A stretch of 64,000 bases of DNA from Pseudonocardia sediminis (GTDB lineage Bacteria; Actinomycetota; Actinomycetes; Mycobacteriales; Pseudonocardiaceae): positions 1,758,001 through 1,822,000 of the forward strand of contig NZ_SHKL01000001.1 in the NCBI RefSeq assembly GCF_004217185.1, given 5' to 3'. Positions 9,340 through 19,585 of the stretch are shown here, piece by piece (within the stretch, counting starts at the first letter, position 1; every line of letters starts with the position of its first letter). The notes beneath the pieces were generated by a model that was not told where the DNA came from, searched no databases, and saw only the letters and a program-made list of their open reading frames with translations. A program made the position numbers and the translations under genes.

Positions 9340-10626
9340 GTGACACCTCCGGACGCGGTGCCGGAGGCCGAGCCCGACGCACTCGTCGAGAGGACGCGTC
9401 GGGACGGTCCTCCGGCGTTCGCGGACTTCACCGGTCTGGACCCCGACGAGGGCAGGGCCGCCTCGGTCGCCACGTTCGACGACCTCGGCGAGCCCGGCAC
9501 CGCGACGTCGGTCCGCCCGGACCTGCTGGGCCGTGAGGACGCCGACGGCGACACACACGACCACGACACGCAGGACATGGCGTCGTTCGGCGGCCCCGAC
9601 GAGGCGTTCGCCGACGAGACGTTCGTCGACCAGACGTCCGCCGACGGGGCCGGGAAGTCCGGCGGTCCGGTGGGGGTTCGCACCGCGAGCCTGGACGACC
9701 TGTCCGGGAGTGGGGACGACGAGGACGACCAGAGCGGTGGCGACGGCGCAGCCGGCGTCCGCGTGGCGAGTTTCGACGGCCGGCGGCCGCGTTCGGGTCG
9801 ATCGCCCCGCTCGGGATCGGACCGTTCCCGGGCCACGGCCCGCCGCACGTCGACGACGCGTGGTGCGGCCTCGGGCCGCGGGGTCTCGGATGGTCCGGTC
9901 CCGGACGGGCGGGTCTCGGACGGCGCGGTCGCAGGCGTCCGCGCACCGGACGATGCCGCGGCCGAACCGGACGGCGGAGAGTCCGGGCGCTCGGGCCGGT
10001 CGGCGCGATCGGGCGGGTCCGGATTCGGCGGACGCGGTGGCGGGCGGACGAAGCGTGACGGCGGATCGTCGCGCGGCGGTCGTGGCGGGGGAGGGCTCTC
10101 GTTCAGCCCGCAGGACGACGAGGCGCGGGCGAAGGAGGTCTGTCTCCGGCTGCTCACCGACCGGGCCCGTACCGTGCAGGAGCTCTCCCAGGCGTTGCGC
10201 CGCAAGGAGATCCCCGACGAGGTGGCGCAGAAGGTCCTGGAGCGCTTCGACGAGGTCGGCCTGGTCGACGACGAGGCGTTCGCCGGGCAGTGGGTCCGTT
10301 CCCGGCACAAGCAGCGCGGCCTCGGCAAGCGCGCCATCGCCGCCGAGCTGCACCGCAAGGGCGTGGCCAAGGAGATCGCGGACGAGGCACTGACCGAGAT
10401 CGACGCCGAGTCCGAGGAGGCCCGGGCCCGCGAGCTCGTCGACCGCAAGCTCCGTACCGTACCGATCGGCACGAAGGAGCAGCGCGTGACCGCGGCCCGC
10501 CGTCTGGTCGGCATGCTCGCCCGCAAGGGCTACGGCGGCAACATCGCCTACCGGGTCGTCAAGGAGGCCATCGCCGAGCACGGCGCCGACCCCGACGAGC
10601 TGGGCGAGGGCCCCGTCGACGACTGA
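9340..10626 (+). CDS. recX: RecX regulatory protein with long disordered N-terminal extension
   Basis: RecX binds RecA filaments and limits strand exchange. The recognisable RecX fold (three-helix repeats: LLTDRARTVQELSQALRR, GLVDDEAFAGQWV, LGKRAIAAELHRKGV) occupies only residues from about 261 to 415 of 428. The first 260 residues are low-complexity, rich in Asp, Gly, Ser and Arg. They carry a recurring short motif (VATFDDL 43-49, MASFGG 80-85, RTASLDDL 114-121, RVASFDG 141-147) and an RG-rich tract just before the domain. Typical RecX is 150-200 aa. The GTG at 9340 is 2 bases after recA, so expression is coupled to recA. Confidence 0.9.
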   Translation: MTPPDAVPEAEPDALVERTRRDGPPAFADFTGLDPDEGRAASVATFDDLGEPGTATSVRPDLLGREDADGDTHDHDTQDMASFGGPDEAFADETFVDQTSADGAGKSGGPVGVRTASLDDLSGSGDDEDDQSGGDGAAGVRVASFDGRRPRSGRSPRSGSDRSRATARRTSTTRGAASGRGVSDGPVPDGRVSDGAVAGVRAPDDAAAEPDGGESGRSGRSARSGGSGFGGRGGGRTKRDGGSSRGGRGGGGLSFSPQDDEARAKEVCLRLLTDRARTVQELSQALRRKEIPDEVAQKVLERFDEVGLVDDEAFAGQWVRSRHKQRGLGKRAIAAELHRKGVAKEIADEALTEIDAESEEARARELVDRKLRTVPIGTKEQRVTAARRLVGMLARKGYGGNIAYRVVKEAIAEHGADPDELGEGPVDD

Positions 10627-10669
10627 GCCCGGCGACGAGGGTGGTGGCCGGTGTCGCGGGCAGGCGGGC

Positions 10670-11179
10670 TCAGCGCCCGGTCGCCCCGTCGATCTGCTCG
10701 CGCAGGATGTCGGCGTGCCCGGCGTGCCGGCCGGTCTCCTCGATCATGTGCACCAGCAGCCACCGCATCGACGGGGCCGACGTCTTCCGGGGCGGCAGGG
10801 GCGCGGGCAGCGCCAGGTCGTCGTAGGTCGCGATGACCTCGTTCGCGCGACGCACCACGTCCCGGTAGGCGGCGAAAAGCTCCTCGGGCGTCTCGCCGGG
10901 AGCGGGGCGATGGGTCGCGGCCCAGTTCCGGACGTCGACCCCCAGGAAGTAGGAGCCCTCGACCGCGGTCAGGTGCTTGACCAGCCCCAGAACGCTGGTG
11001 CCGGAAGGGACGCCGGGTGTGCGTACCTGCGGGTCCGGCGCTCCCTCCGCCTTGGCCGCGACGGCGTCGCGCAGGTAGTCCAGGAACCCGAGCAGGACCG
11101 ACTTCTCGTCGCCGGCGGTCTGCGGAGGCTTGGTGTCCGTGCGACGCGCCCGGCGTGCGGACGTGATCTCGGGCGGCAT
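10670..11179 (-). CDS. DinB-like (DUF664) family protein
   Basis: The product (169 aa) has the DinB/YfiT four-helix metal-binding fold. A first His lies in GLVKHLTAVEGSYFLG and a second cluster in HMIEETGRHAGHADILR near the C-terminus, the usual DUF664 signature. In actinobacteria such proteins are often thiol-dependent transferases (mycothiol or similar), but the substrate here is unknown. The ATG at 11179 follows GGAGT at 7 bases. It lies 30 bp downstream of the methyltransferase gene in the same direction, so the two are probably one operon facing the XRE-cupin regulator. Confidence 0.8.
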   Translation of the reverse strand: MPPEITSARRARRTDTKPPQTAGDEKSVLLGFLDYLRDAVAAKAEGAPDPQVRTPGVPSGTSVLGLVKHLTAVEGSYFLGVDVRNWAATHRPAPGETPEELFAAYRDVVRRANEVIATYDDLALPAPLPPRKTSAPSMRWLLVHMIEETGRHAGHADILREQIDGATGR

Positions 11180-11209
11180 GGTGTGACTCCGTTCGGTGGA
11201 TCGGGGCTC

Positions 11210-11845
11210 TCAGGCGATGCGCTGCACGACGAGCACGGTGTCCACGACCGTGGCGGTCTCCCCGCCGGGCCCCGTGGCGGGCCGCGACGGGGTGTCGGCA
11301 CGCAGGACGGTCCATCGCGCCGGGTCGAGGTCCATCTCGTCGGCGATCTCGGTGGGCGTCGGGAAGTGCGTCTCCGGGTCCTGGTTCCAGGACCAGGGCG
11401 CGATCGAGCCGTGGTCGACGACGAGGAGCAGGCCGCCCGGGCGCAGCGCCTCCGCGGCGGTGCGCAGGACCCGGTGGCGCGGCATCGCGAACGGCGTGTG
11501 GAAGTACTGCGCCGAGACCAGGTCGAACTCACCGCGGGGGAACGTCCGGGCGAGGTCGTGCCGTTCGGTGGTGACCCGGTCCGCGACGCCGAGCGCGGTC
11601 GCGTGGTCGCGGACCGCGTCGACCGCCGTGGCCGAGATGTCGACGGCCGTGACGTGCCACCCCTGCCGGGCGAGCCAGATCGTGTCGCCGCCGGAACCGC
11701 AGCCCAGGTCGAGCGCGGCACCGGGCCGCAGCGGGCCGGCGGTCTCGGCGAGGAGGGGGTTGGCGCGCTCGCCCCACGTCGTCCGGGCCCGGTAGATCTC
11801 CTCCCAGAACGCGGCGGGGTCGGTCTCCGTGCGGGTGGTGTCCAC
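11210..11845 (-). CDS. Class I SAM-dependent methyltransferase
   Basis: The 211-aa product has a Rossmann methyltransferase core. Motif I LDLGCGSGGDTIWLA is near residue 45, the acidic end of strand 2 is VTAVDISATAV, and FDLVSAQYFHTPF and LRPGGLLLVVDHG follow. It resembles the TehB/UbiE-like enzymes usually paired with cupin regulators; the substrate is not evident. The GTG at 11845 (MDTTRTETDP) has AAGGAG 8 bases upstream; longer forms run through the operator and the facing gene. It probably forms an operon with the DinB-like gene and is probably controlled by the divergent XRE-cupin protein. Confidence 0.85.
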   Translation of the reverse strand: MDTTRTETDPAAFWEEIYRARTTWGERANPLLAETAGPLRPGAALDLGCGSGGDTIWLARQGWHVTAVDISATAVDAVRDHATALGVADRVTTERHDLARTFPRGEFDLVSAQYFHTPFAMPRHRVLRTAAEALRPGGLLLVVDHGSIAPWSWNQDPETHFPTPTEIADEMDLDPARWTVLRADTPSRPATGPGGETATVVDTVLVVQRIA

Positions 11846-11920
11846 GTCAGGTGCTCCTTCGGGGGGTGCCGGTCCGCGGTGGTCGCCACCGCTGCCGCCA
11901 GCATCGGCGCCGTCAGGAAG

Positions 11921-11939
11921 TTCTTGCAAGAAATCTTGC
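11921..11939. promoter_or_regulatory. Overlapping palindromic operator between methyltransferase and XRE-cupin genes
   Basis: TTCTTGCAAGAA (11921-11932) is a perfect 12-bp palindrome. It overlaps a second one, GCAAG-AAAT-CTTGC (11926-11939). Both are A/T-rich in a G+C-rich region and overlap the likely -35 (TTGCAA) of the regulator, whose -10 is CATGAT (11947-11952). The site is well placed for autoregulation and control of the divergent operon. Confidence 0.65.
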
Positions 11940-11958
11940 CGATCTGCATGATCGAGGC

Positions 11959-12543
11959 ATGAGTGGAACCGAGCAGGACGTGCTGGCCGGGGTGGGGTCA
12001 CGGCTGCGGACGCTGCGGAAGGGCCGCGGCGCGACCCTGGCCGACCTGGCGCAGGAGACCGGCCTGACGTCGAGCACGCTGTCCCGGCTGGAGAACGGAC
12101 GGTTGCGCCCGACGCTGGAGCAGCTGCTGCCGCTGGCGCGGGCGCACGGGGTCCCGCTCGACGACCTGGTCGAGGCCCCGCCCACCGGCGACCCGCGCAT
12201 CCACCTGCGCCCGGTGCGCCGGCACGGGCTGGTGTTCGTCCCGCTCACCCGTCGCGCAGGCGGCGTGCAAGCGTTCAAGGTGATCTACCCGCCCGCGGAC
12301 CGGGCCTCGACGACGAGCCTGCAGACCCACGAGGGCTACGAGTGGTTCTATGTCCTGAACGGCCGGGTGCGGTTCGTGCTCGGCGACAGAGAGCTCGAAC
12401 TCGGCGCCGGTGAGGCCGCGGAGTTCGACACCCGCGAGCCGCACTGGATCGGCAGCGCGGGCGACGAGCCGGCGGAGACGCTCGCGATGTTCGGCATCCA
12501 GGGCGAGCGGGCCCACCTGACGGCGACCCACCCGCACCACTGA
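11959..12543 (+). CDS. XRE-family transcriptional regulator with C-terminal cupin domain
   Basis: The protein (194 aa) joins an N-terminal helix-turn-helix (residues 13-66: SRLRTLRKGRGATLADLA, TGLTSSTLSRLENGR) to a C-terminal cupin (about 110-185, with HEGYEWFYVLNGRV and an acid/His pair). Such proteins sense small molecules and repress neighbours. The ATG at 11959 lies 6 bases after CATGAT, so the message is probably leaderless. It is divergent from the methyltransferase/DinB pair with palindromes in between. The ligand is unknown. Confidence 0.9.
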   Translation: MSGTEQDVLAGVGSRLRTLRKGRGATLADLAQETGLTSSTLSRLENGRLRPTLEQLLPLARAHGVPLDDLVEAPPTGDPRIHLRPVRRHGLVFVPLTRRAGGVQAFKVIYPPADRASTTSLQTHEGYEWFYVLNGRVRFVLGDRELELGAGEAAEFDTREPHWIGSAGDEPAETLAMFGIQGERAHLTATHPHH

Positions 12544-12549
12544 GTCGCG

Positions 12550-13272
12550 CTACTTCTTCTGTCGCCGGCTCCCGCCGTGCCAGTCCTGGGTCACCCCGAC
12601 CTCGTCGGTCGACACCCCCAGCGCACGCAGCTGCGGGAGCTCGCGCAGGCTGCGCTTGAGCTCGGCGAACCCGCCGAAGCGGGCCAGCCCGACGACGTGC
12701 TCCCACAACGCGACGGCCTCCGACTCCGAGGGCAGCCTGCTGATGACGGGACCGAAGAACGCGACGCCCTCCGGCGGCTCGAAGTGCAGGATCGGCGTCC
12801 CGACGTCCTTGCCGGTCAGGGCCAGTGCCTCGTCCGTCTCGGCCTGGACGACGGCGTCGCGGGAGGTGTCCTCCAGCGCGTCGGCGAGGTCCGCGGGCAG
12901 ACCCAGCCCCTCCAGGATCGGCGCGACGAACTCCAACGTGCCGCGCCGGGCGTGGAACTCCGCCTCGTCGGGCACCGGCTCCCGGTCGAAGACCGCCGCC
13001 CCGAGCGCGGCGTAGAGGCCGTCGACCGCCTCACGCCCGTGGGCCTCCCGGGTCGCGGCGCACATCCGCAGCAGTCGCAGGCCGGCCGTGTGTCCGGCCT
13101 CGTACTCCGGCGGGAAGTGCGCGTCGTAGTCGATGTGGGCGTTGAGCAGCCGCAACGAGATGAACCGCCAGTCGACGGAGTAGTCGCGCTGCGCGGCGAC
13201 CATCCGCACCCACTTGCTGGTCATCCACGCGAACGGGCACACCGGGTCGAAGTAGAAGCGCAGGTCGGTCAT
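12550..13272 (-). CDS. DsbA-fold protein of the mycothiol-dependent reductase (Rv2466c-like) family
   Basis: The product (240 aa) has the thioredoxin-like fold with inserted helices of the Rv2466c group, which uses mycothiol to reduce nitro compounds and disulfides. The N-terminus FYFDPVCPFAWMTSKWV aligns with the Rv2466c active site CPWC. Here the second cysteine is replaced by alanine (C12-P-F-A15), leaving a monothiol centre. The cis-Pro region VGTPILHFEPPEG and GVAFFGPVISRLP are conserved. It converges on the XRE-cupin gene with 6 bp between stops. A glutaredoxin-like mycothiol mechanism or a different substrate is possible. Confidence 0.8.
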   Translation of the reverse strand: MTDLRFYFDPVCPFAWMTSKWVRMVAAQRDYSVDWRFISLRLLNAHIDYDAHFPPEYEAGHTAGLRLLRMCAATREAHGREAVDGLYAALGAAVFDREPVPDEAEFHARRGTLEFVAPILEGLGLPADLADALEDTSRDAVVQAETDEALALTGKDVGTPILHFEPPEGVAFFGPVISRLPSESEAVALWEHVVGLARFGGFAELKRSLRELPQLRALGVSTDEVGVTQDWHGGSRRQKK

Positions 13273-13370
13273 GCGGGTGAGCCTAGGTCCGGACCACCGG
13301 CGGAGCAGCGCTCGCTACCCTCGCAGCCGCGGTCGGTCGACCGCCGGGACGCACGAGGGAGACCGCCGAT

Positions 13371-14123
13371 ATGACGACCGTGGCCATCGTCGTGGCGGTG
13401 ATCTCGGCGGTCGTCGCCCTGATCTCGGCGGTGACGGTCGAGGTGATCCGCCGCCGTGCGAACGACGGGCTGGAGCGCGTCAAGCACGAGCTGGCCCTCG
13501 ACCGCGAGGCTCGCAGTCGCAACGCCCAGCTCGCCGAGCTCGTCCGCGCCTACCAGAACCCGGTCCTGCGCTGCGCCTACGACCTGCAGAGCCGGATCTT
13601 CAACATCCACCGGGGTTTCCGGGGCCGGCAGGGGGAGGGCGAGTACTTCACGTCGAACACGGTCTACGTGATCGCCGAGTTCTTCGGCTGGATGGAGATC
13701 GTGCGCCGGGAGATGCAGTTCCTCGATCTCGAGGTCGAGCAGCGGACCGCGGCGCTCAAGGACGCACTGGACCGGGTCCAGGGCACGTTCGCGTCGACGT
13801 CGCGGCGCCGGCAGGACCACTTCTACGTCTACCGCGGTCAGCAGCGCGCGATCGGGGAGCTGATGATCGTCGAACTGGCCGACCCCTTGCAGTCGGGTCT
13901 GCGCTCGACGTGCCTGGGCTACGCCGCGTTCGTGGAGCGGCGTACCGAGCCTCCGATGTCGCGCTGGCTGGACCGGATCGAGGCGCGGGTCGCCGACCTG
14001 ACCGGCCCGGACGTCGCCCGCCTGGTCGAGGTCCAGCACGCGTTGATCGATCTCGTCGACCTGCTGGACCCGGACCGGGTCCGGTTCCGAACGAACCGGG
14101 ACAAGATCCCGACCGTTCTCTGA
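13371..14123 (+). CDS. Uncharacterised protein with N-terminal membrane anchor, 250 aa
   Basis: I do not recognise the function. Residues 2-23 (TTVAIVVAVISAVVALISAVTV) form a membrane anchor, followed by the basic IRRRAND and a helical stretch with coiled-coil character (LERVKHELALDREARSRNAQ). The rest is soluble, with LRCAYDLQSRIFNI and AEFFGWMEIVRREMQFLDLE, segments that look conserved in actinobacterial hypothetical proteins. The long soluble part probably faces the cytoplasm. It stands alone, convergent with the LysR gene 8 bp downstream. Confidence 0.75.
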   Translation: MTTVAIVVAVISAVVALISAVTVEVIRRRANDGLERVKHELALDREARSRNAQLAELVRAYQNPVLRCAYDLQSRIFNIHRGFRGRQGEGEYFTSNTVYVIAEFFGWMEIVRREMQFLDLEVEQRTAALKDALDRVQGTFASTSRRRQDHFYVYRGQQRAIGELMIVELADPLQSGLRSTCLGYAAFVERRTEPPMSRWLDRIEARVADLTGPDVARLVEVQHALIDLVDLLDPDRVRFRTNRDKIPTVL

Positions 14124-14131
14124 GCGCGGGC

Positions 14132-15088
14132 TCATCCCAGCAGCTCCCGGCCGGTGCGGTGCCGGGGCAGGACCTGGACGTCGGTTGCGATGCCGTCGCG
14201 CACCGACGTCTCCGACAGGTGTTCGAGCAGCGTGTCCGCGAACGCCGTCACCGCCGGGCTGGGCGTGATGTCGGCGCGTCGCGCCAGGGCCACCGTCCGG
14301 TGCAGCGCCGGGGTCAGCACCGTGCGGCGCAGACGCGGACGTCCGGCGAACACCAGGTCCGGCACCACCGCGACCCCGGTCCCGGCCTCGACCATCCGCA
14401 GCACCGCGTCCATCTGCCCGCCCTCGACCGCGATCCGCGGCGTCACCCCGGCGACGGCGTAGGCCCGCAGCGTCACCTCCCGCAGGTCGTAGCCCTGGCG
14501 CACCATCACCAGGTTGTGCCGCGACAGCTCGGCGACGGTCATCGAGCCGCGGGTGGTGAGCGGGCGCCGTCCGCGGGGCGAGGCGACCGAGAGACGCTCC
14601 CGGATCAGGGGGGCGGTGTGCAGGGCCGGGTCGACGCCGTCCGGCGGGACGATCACCAGCGCGATGTCGAGGTCACCGCGGACCAGGTCGGTGACCAGCG
14701 GCTGCGAGCCGTCCTCGGCCAGCTCCACGTGGATCTCGGGGTGGCGCTGGTGGAACACGCGCAGCACGTCGGCCAGCACACCGATGCACAGCGACGGCGT
14801 CGCCCCGATCCGCACCCGGCCACGCTGCAGGCCGACGAGCTCGGCGACGGTGGTGCGGGCCATCTCGGCGTCGGCGAGCATCCGGCGCGCCAGCGGGAGC
14901 ACCGCCTCGCCGGCGGGCGTCAGCGTGACCGTCGTGCCACGGTTGACCAACGGGGAGCCCAGCTCGGTCTCGAGCGCCCGCAGGGCCCGGCTCAGTGTCG
15001 GCTGGGACACACCCGCCTGGTCGGCCGCACGAGTGAAGCTCCGCACGTTTGCCACGGCGACGAAGTACAGGAGCTGCTGAAGTGTCAC
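14132..15088 (-). CDS. LysR-family transcriptional regulator divergent from sdhCAB
   Basis: This is a 318-aa LysR regulator. The N-terminal winged helix includes MTLQQLLYFVAVANVRSFTR and GVSQPTLSRALRALETELG, and a substrate-binding domain follows (RVRIGATPSLC, GDLDIALVI). The gene is divergent from sdhC with 77 bp between starts, and an inverted repeat fitting a LysR T-N11-A box lies in that gap. It most likely controls the succinate dehydrogenase operon and itself. The effector is unknown; tricarboxylic-acid intermediates are a reasonable guess. Confidence 0.9.
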   Translation of the reverse strand: MTLQQLLYFVAVANVRSFTRAADQAGVSQPTLSRALRALETELGSPLVNRGTTVTLTPAGEAVLPLARRMLADAEMARTTVAELVGLQRGRVRIGATPSLCIGVLADVLRVFHQRHPEIHVELAEDGSQPLVTDLVRGDLDIALVIVPPDGVDPALHTAPLIRERLSVASPRGRRPLTTRGSMTVAELSRHNLVMVRQGYDLREVTLRAYAVAGVTPRIAVEGGQMDAVLRMVEAGTGVAVVPDLVFAGRPRLRRTVLTPALHRTVALARRADITPSPAVTAFADTLLEHLSETSVRDGIATDVQVLPRHRTGRELLG

Positions 15089-15092
15089 GTGT

Positions 15093-15107
15093 ATAGCCTA
15101 CGGCTAT
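15093..15107. promoter_or_regulatory. LysR-type operator between the LysR gene and sdhC
   Basis: ATAGCC-TAC-GGCTAT (15093-15107) is a perfect inverted repeat with the T-N11-A pattern of LysR boxes. It starts 4 bp upstream of the regulator start codon. A second perfect repeat, CGGTCGG-TG-CCGACCG, lies about 1 bp further along at 15108-15123. Confidence 0.6.
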
Positions 15108-15165
15108 CGGTCGGTGCCGACCGATGCATTGGACGTGCACGCACCCCGATATGTGCACTGACCCC

Positions 15166-15900
15166 GTGGCCACAGTGACGTCCCAGAAATCCCGGCGGGG
15201 TGACAACACCCCGTCCGTTCCGGCACGCCGGAAACACCGCATCCCCGGCGTGCTCCTCAAGTTCGTGATGGCGGTCAGCGGTGCGTTCCTACTGCTGTAC
15301 CTCGTCCTGCACATGATCGGGAACCTGAAGATCTTCTTCGGTGGCGCCGCGCTCGACGGGTACGCCGCCTGGCTGCGCACGCTCCTCGAGCCCGCGCTGC
15401 CCTACGAGGGCATGCTCTGGATCGTCCGCGTCGTGCTCCTGGTGTCGGTGCTCGCGCACATCTGGTCCGCGGTGCTGCTGACGTTGCGCGCGAACAAGGC
15501 GCGCCCGGTCAAGTACGCCGGTGGCAACCACAAGGTGAAGGGCAGCTACGCGGCCCGCACCATGCGCTGGGGCGGGGTGATCATCGCCCTGTTCGTGGTC
15601 TACCACCTGCTCGACCTGACCGCCGGCACGCTGAACCCCAACGGTGTACACCTCGAGGTCTACAACAACGTCGCCGCGGACTTCGCGCCGTCGCGCTGGT
15701 ACGTGACGCTGTTCTACGTCCTGGCCGTCGTCGCCGTCGGGCTGCACGTCCGGCACGGGCTGTGGTCCGGGCTGCAGACGCTCGGTGTGTCGAACAACCG
15801 CCGCGAGCGCCCGTTGAAGATCGTCTCGACCGCGTTCGCGGTCGTGCTGACCCTCGGCTTCCTGGCCGTCCCCATCGCCGTCACGTTCGGAGTGGTCTGA
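15166..15900 (+). CDS. sdhC: Succinate dehydrogenase cytochrome b558-type membrane subunit
   Basis: This subunit anchors a succinate:menaquinone oxidoreductase and binds haem b. It has five hydrophobic segments in the b558 arrangement: [40 protein letters not shown], a third near [14 protein letters not shown], then [16 protein letters not shown] and [14 protein letters not shown]. Histidines in LVLHMIG, LAHIW, VYHLL and LHVRHG can serve as haem ligands. I chose the GTG at 15166 (VATVTSQKS); an ATG at 15124 would add 14 residues. sdhA starts 4 bases after the stop. Confidence 0.9.
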   Translation: MATVTSQKSRRGDNTPSVPARRKHRIPGVLLKFVMAVSGAFLLLYLVLHMIGNLKIFFGGAALDGYAAWLRTLLEPALPYEGMLWIVRVVLLVSVLAHIWSAVLLTLRANKARPVKYAGGNHKVKGSYAARTMRWGGVIIALFVVYHLLDLTAGTLNPNGVHLEVYNNVAADFAPSRWYVTLFYVLAVVAVGLHVRHGLWSGLQTLGVSNNRRERPLKIVSTAFAVVLTLGFLAVPIAVTFGVV

Positions 15901-15904
15901 CCGC

Positions 15905-17875
<1,971 letters not shown>

Positions 17876-17912
17876 TCGCGGTGCAGCTACGAGTAGACCA
17901 GGGGGCCTACGT

Positions 17913-18668
17913 ATGAAGCTCAAGCTCAAGGTCTGGCGTCAGAAGGACTCGGTCGACAAGGGCCGGATGGTGAACTACGACGTCGAGGCGGACGAGGACA
18001 TGTCGTTCCTCGAGATGCTCGACGTCCTCAACGAGAAGCTCATCCTCTCCGGGGACGAGCCGGTCGCGTTCGACCACGACTGCCGTGAGGGCATCTGCGG
18101 TTCCTGCAGCATGGTCATCGACGGCCAGCCGCACGGCCCGCAGAAGGCGACCACCACCTGCCAGCTGCACATGCGCCACTACGCCGACGGCGACTCGATC
18201 GTCATCGAGCCGTTCCGCGCCGGTGCGTTCCCGGTGATCAAGGACCTGGTCGTCGACCGCGGCGCGTTCGACAAGGTCATCCAGGCCGGCGGGTACGTCT
18301 CGGTCAACACCGGCTCGGCGCCGGACGCGCATGCCACCCCGGTGTCGAAGGTGGCGGCGGACCGCTCGTTCGCCGCGGCCAACTGCATCGGCTGCGGTGC
18401 GTGCGTGGCGGCCTGCCCGAACGGGTCGGCGTCGCTGTTCCTGGGCGCCAAGCTGACCCACCTCGGCGAGATGCCGCAGGGTCAGCCGGAGCGCTACGAG
18501 CGCGTCGTGAACATGGTCGAGACGCACGACGACGCCGGCTTCGGCGGCTGCACGAACACGGGCGCGTGCGCGACGGCGTGCCCGAAGGAGATTCCGCTCG
18601 ACGTGATCTCCCAGCTCAACCGCGACTACCTCAAGGCGACGGTCGCGGGGCGGCGCAACAAGGGCTGA
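17913..18668 (+). CDS. sdhB: Succinate dehydrogenase iron-sulfur subunit
   Basis: This 251-aa subunit passes electrons from FAD to the membrane subunit. Cysteines of the [2Fe-2S] centre lie in [10 protein letters not shown] and TTCQLH, and those of the [4Fe-4S]/[3Fe-4S] centres in [15 protein letters not shown] and [15 protein letters not shown]. It ends the operon; a strong hairpin terminator starts 20 bp after the stop. Confidence 0.95.
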   Translation: MKLKLKVWRQKDSVDKGRMVNYDVEADEDMSFLEMLDVLNEKLILSGDEPVAFDHDCREGICGSCSMVIDGQPHGPQKATTTCQLHMRHYADGDSIVIEPFRAGAFPVIKDLVVDRGAFDKVIQAGGYVSVNTGSAPDAHATPVSKVAADRSFAAANCIGCGACVAACPNGSASLFLGAKLTHLGEMPQGQPERYERVVNMVETHDDAGFGGCTNTGACATACPKEIPLDVISQLNRDYLKATVAGRRNKG

Positions 18669-18688
18669 CCCCGACGCACGGCCACACG

Positions 18689-18726
18689 ACGGCCCGGCCG
18701 CACCCCTGATGGTGCGGCCGGGCCGT
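18689..18726 (+). terminator. Hairpin terminator after sdhCAB
   Basis: A perfect 16-bp stem (18689-18704 with 18711-18726) encloses a 6-base loop, CCTGAT, and begins 20 bp after the sdhB stop. There is no U-tract, as is common in actinobacteria. Confidence 0.8.
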
Positions 18727-18780
18727 TCGGCGTGCCGGGCCCGGCCCCTCGGCGCCGGGACCGGGGCGGGTCCGTCGACC

Positions 18781-18846
18781 ATGATCGATTCCTGTGGTCA
18801 TGTCCGGGCCGCTCATGGCCCGGATCGCACCACAGGAGTCGATCGT
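18781..18846. repeat. Nested inverted repeat upstream of the sigma-factor gene
   Basis: ATGATCGATTCCTGTGGT (18781-18798) pairs with 18829-18846 at 16 of 18 positions. Inside it TCCGGGCC (18803-18810) pairs perfectly with GGCCCGGA (18817-18824). It lies between the sdh terminator and the ECF sigma gene, so it could be an extragenic palindrome or a regulatory structure. Confidence 0.6.
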
Positions 18847-18895
18847 GAGGTGGTCGTGCAACCGGGAGGGGCGATCCGGGGTTCAGCTCCCTGTG

Positions 18896-19585
18896 ATGGG
18901 TGGGATCGTCGACGACGTGAGCCAGAGGGCGGGACCGGAGCCGCGGTCCGCCGCGGGCCCGGAACCCGGCCCGGCCTCGGACGAGGCCGAGCGGCGGCTG
19001 CGCGCCCACCTGGCGTCGGACCTCGACGCCGGGTTCGCCGCGCTGGTCCGTGAGCACCAGCGGGTCGTCCACTCGGTCGCGCGGCAGTTCTCCCGCGACC
19101 GCTCCGACGCCGAGGACCTCGCCGCGGAGGCGTTCCTGCGCGCCTACCGGGCGTTGCGGGGCTACGACGCCGGGCGGCTCGACTCGCTGCGTCTGCGGCC
19201 GTGGCTGCTGACGATCCTGCGCAACACGGCCCGCAACGCCGCCCGGGACCGGGCGCGCCGCCCGGACCCGCCGCCGGCGTTCGAGACGGCCGAGGAGCCC
19301 GCCGACGGCGCGAGCGTCGAGCAGGAGGCCGAGTCGGCCGACGTCCAGCGCGAGCTGGGCGCACTGCTCGCGCAGCTGCCGGAGGTGCAGCGCACGGCCG
19401 TCGTGCTGCGGCACGTGGTCGGGCTGGGGACCGCCGAGGTGGCGGAGGTACTGGGATGCCCCGAGGGAACGGCGAAGTCGCACGTGTCCCGGGGACTGGC
19501 ACGGCTGCGGCCGCTGGCTGAGGAACGACTGCGCCCGGCGGCCGCGAACCGGTCCGGGCTCCGCGAGGAGGGGAGGACCCCATGA
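18896..19585 (+). CDS. ECF-type sigma-70 family RNA polymerase sigma factor
   Basis: The protein carries sigma region 2 (FAALVREHQRVVHSVARQF, DAEDLAAEAFLRAYRAL, WLLTILRNTARNAARDRARR) and region 4 (LLAQLPEVQRTAVVLRHVVG, GTAEVAEVLGCPEGTAKSHV) and no region 3, the ECF layout. The start is uncertain: ATG 18896 (MGGIVDDVSQ) is used here, and GTG 18917 is also possible. Its stop overlaps the next start (ATGA), where an anti-sigma gene usually lies. Instead the neighbour is an Ogt-Ada fusion, followed by alkB, which suggests a sigma factor for alkylation damage. No recognisable anti-sigma factor is nearby. Confidence 0.85.
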   Translation: MGGIVDDVSQRAGPEPRSAAGPEPGPASDEAERRLRAHLASDLDAGFAALVREHQRVVHSVARQFSRDRSDAEDLAAEAFLRAYRALRGYDAGRLDSLRLRPWLLTILRNTARNAARDRARRPDPPPAFETAEEPADGASVEQEAESADVQRELGALLAQLPEVQRTAVVLRHVVGLGTAEVAEVLGCPEGTAKSHVSRGLARLRPLAEERLRPAAANRSGLREEGRTP

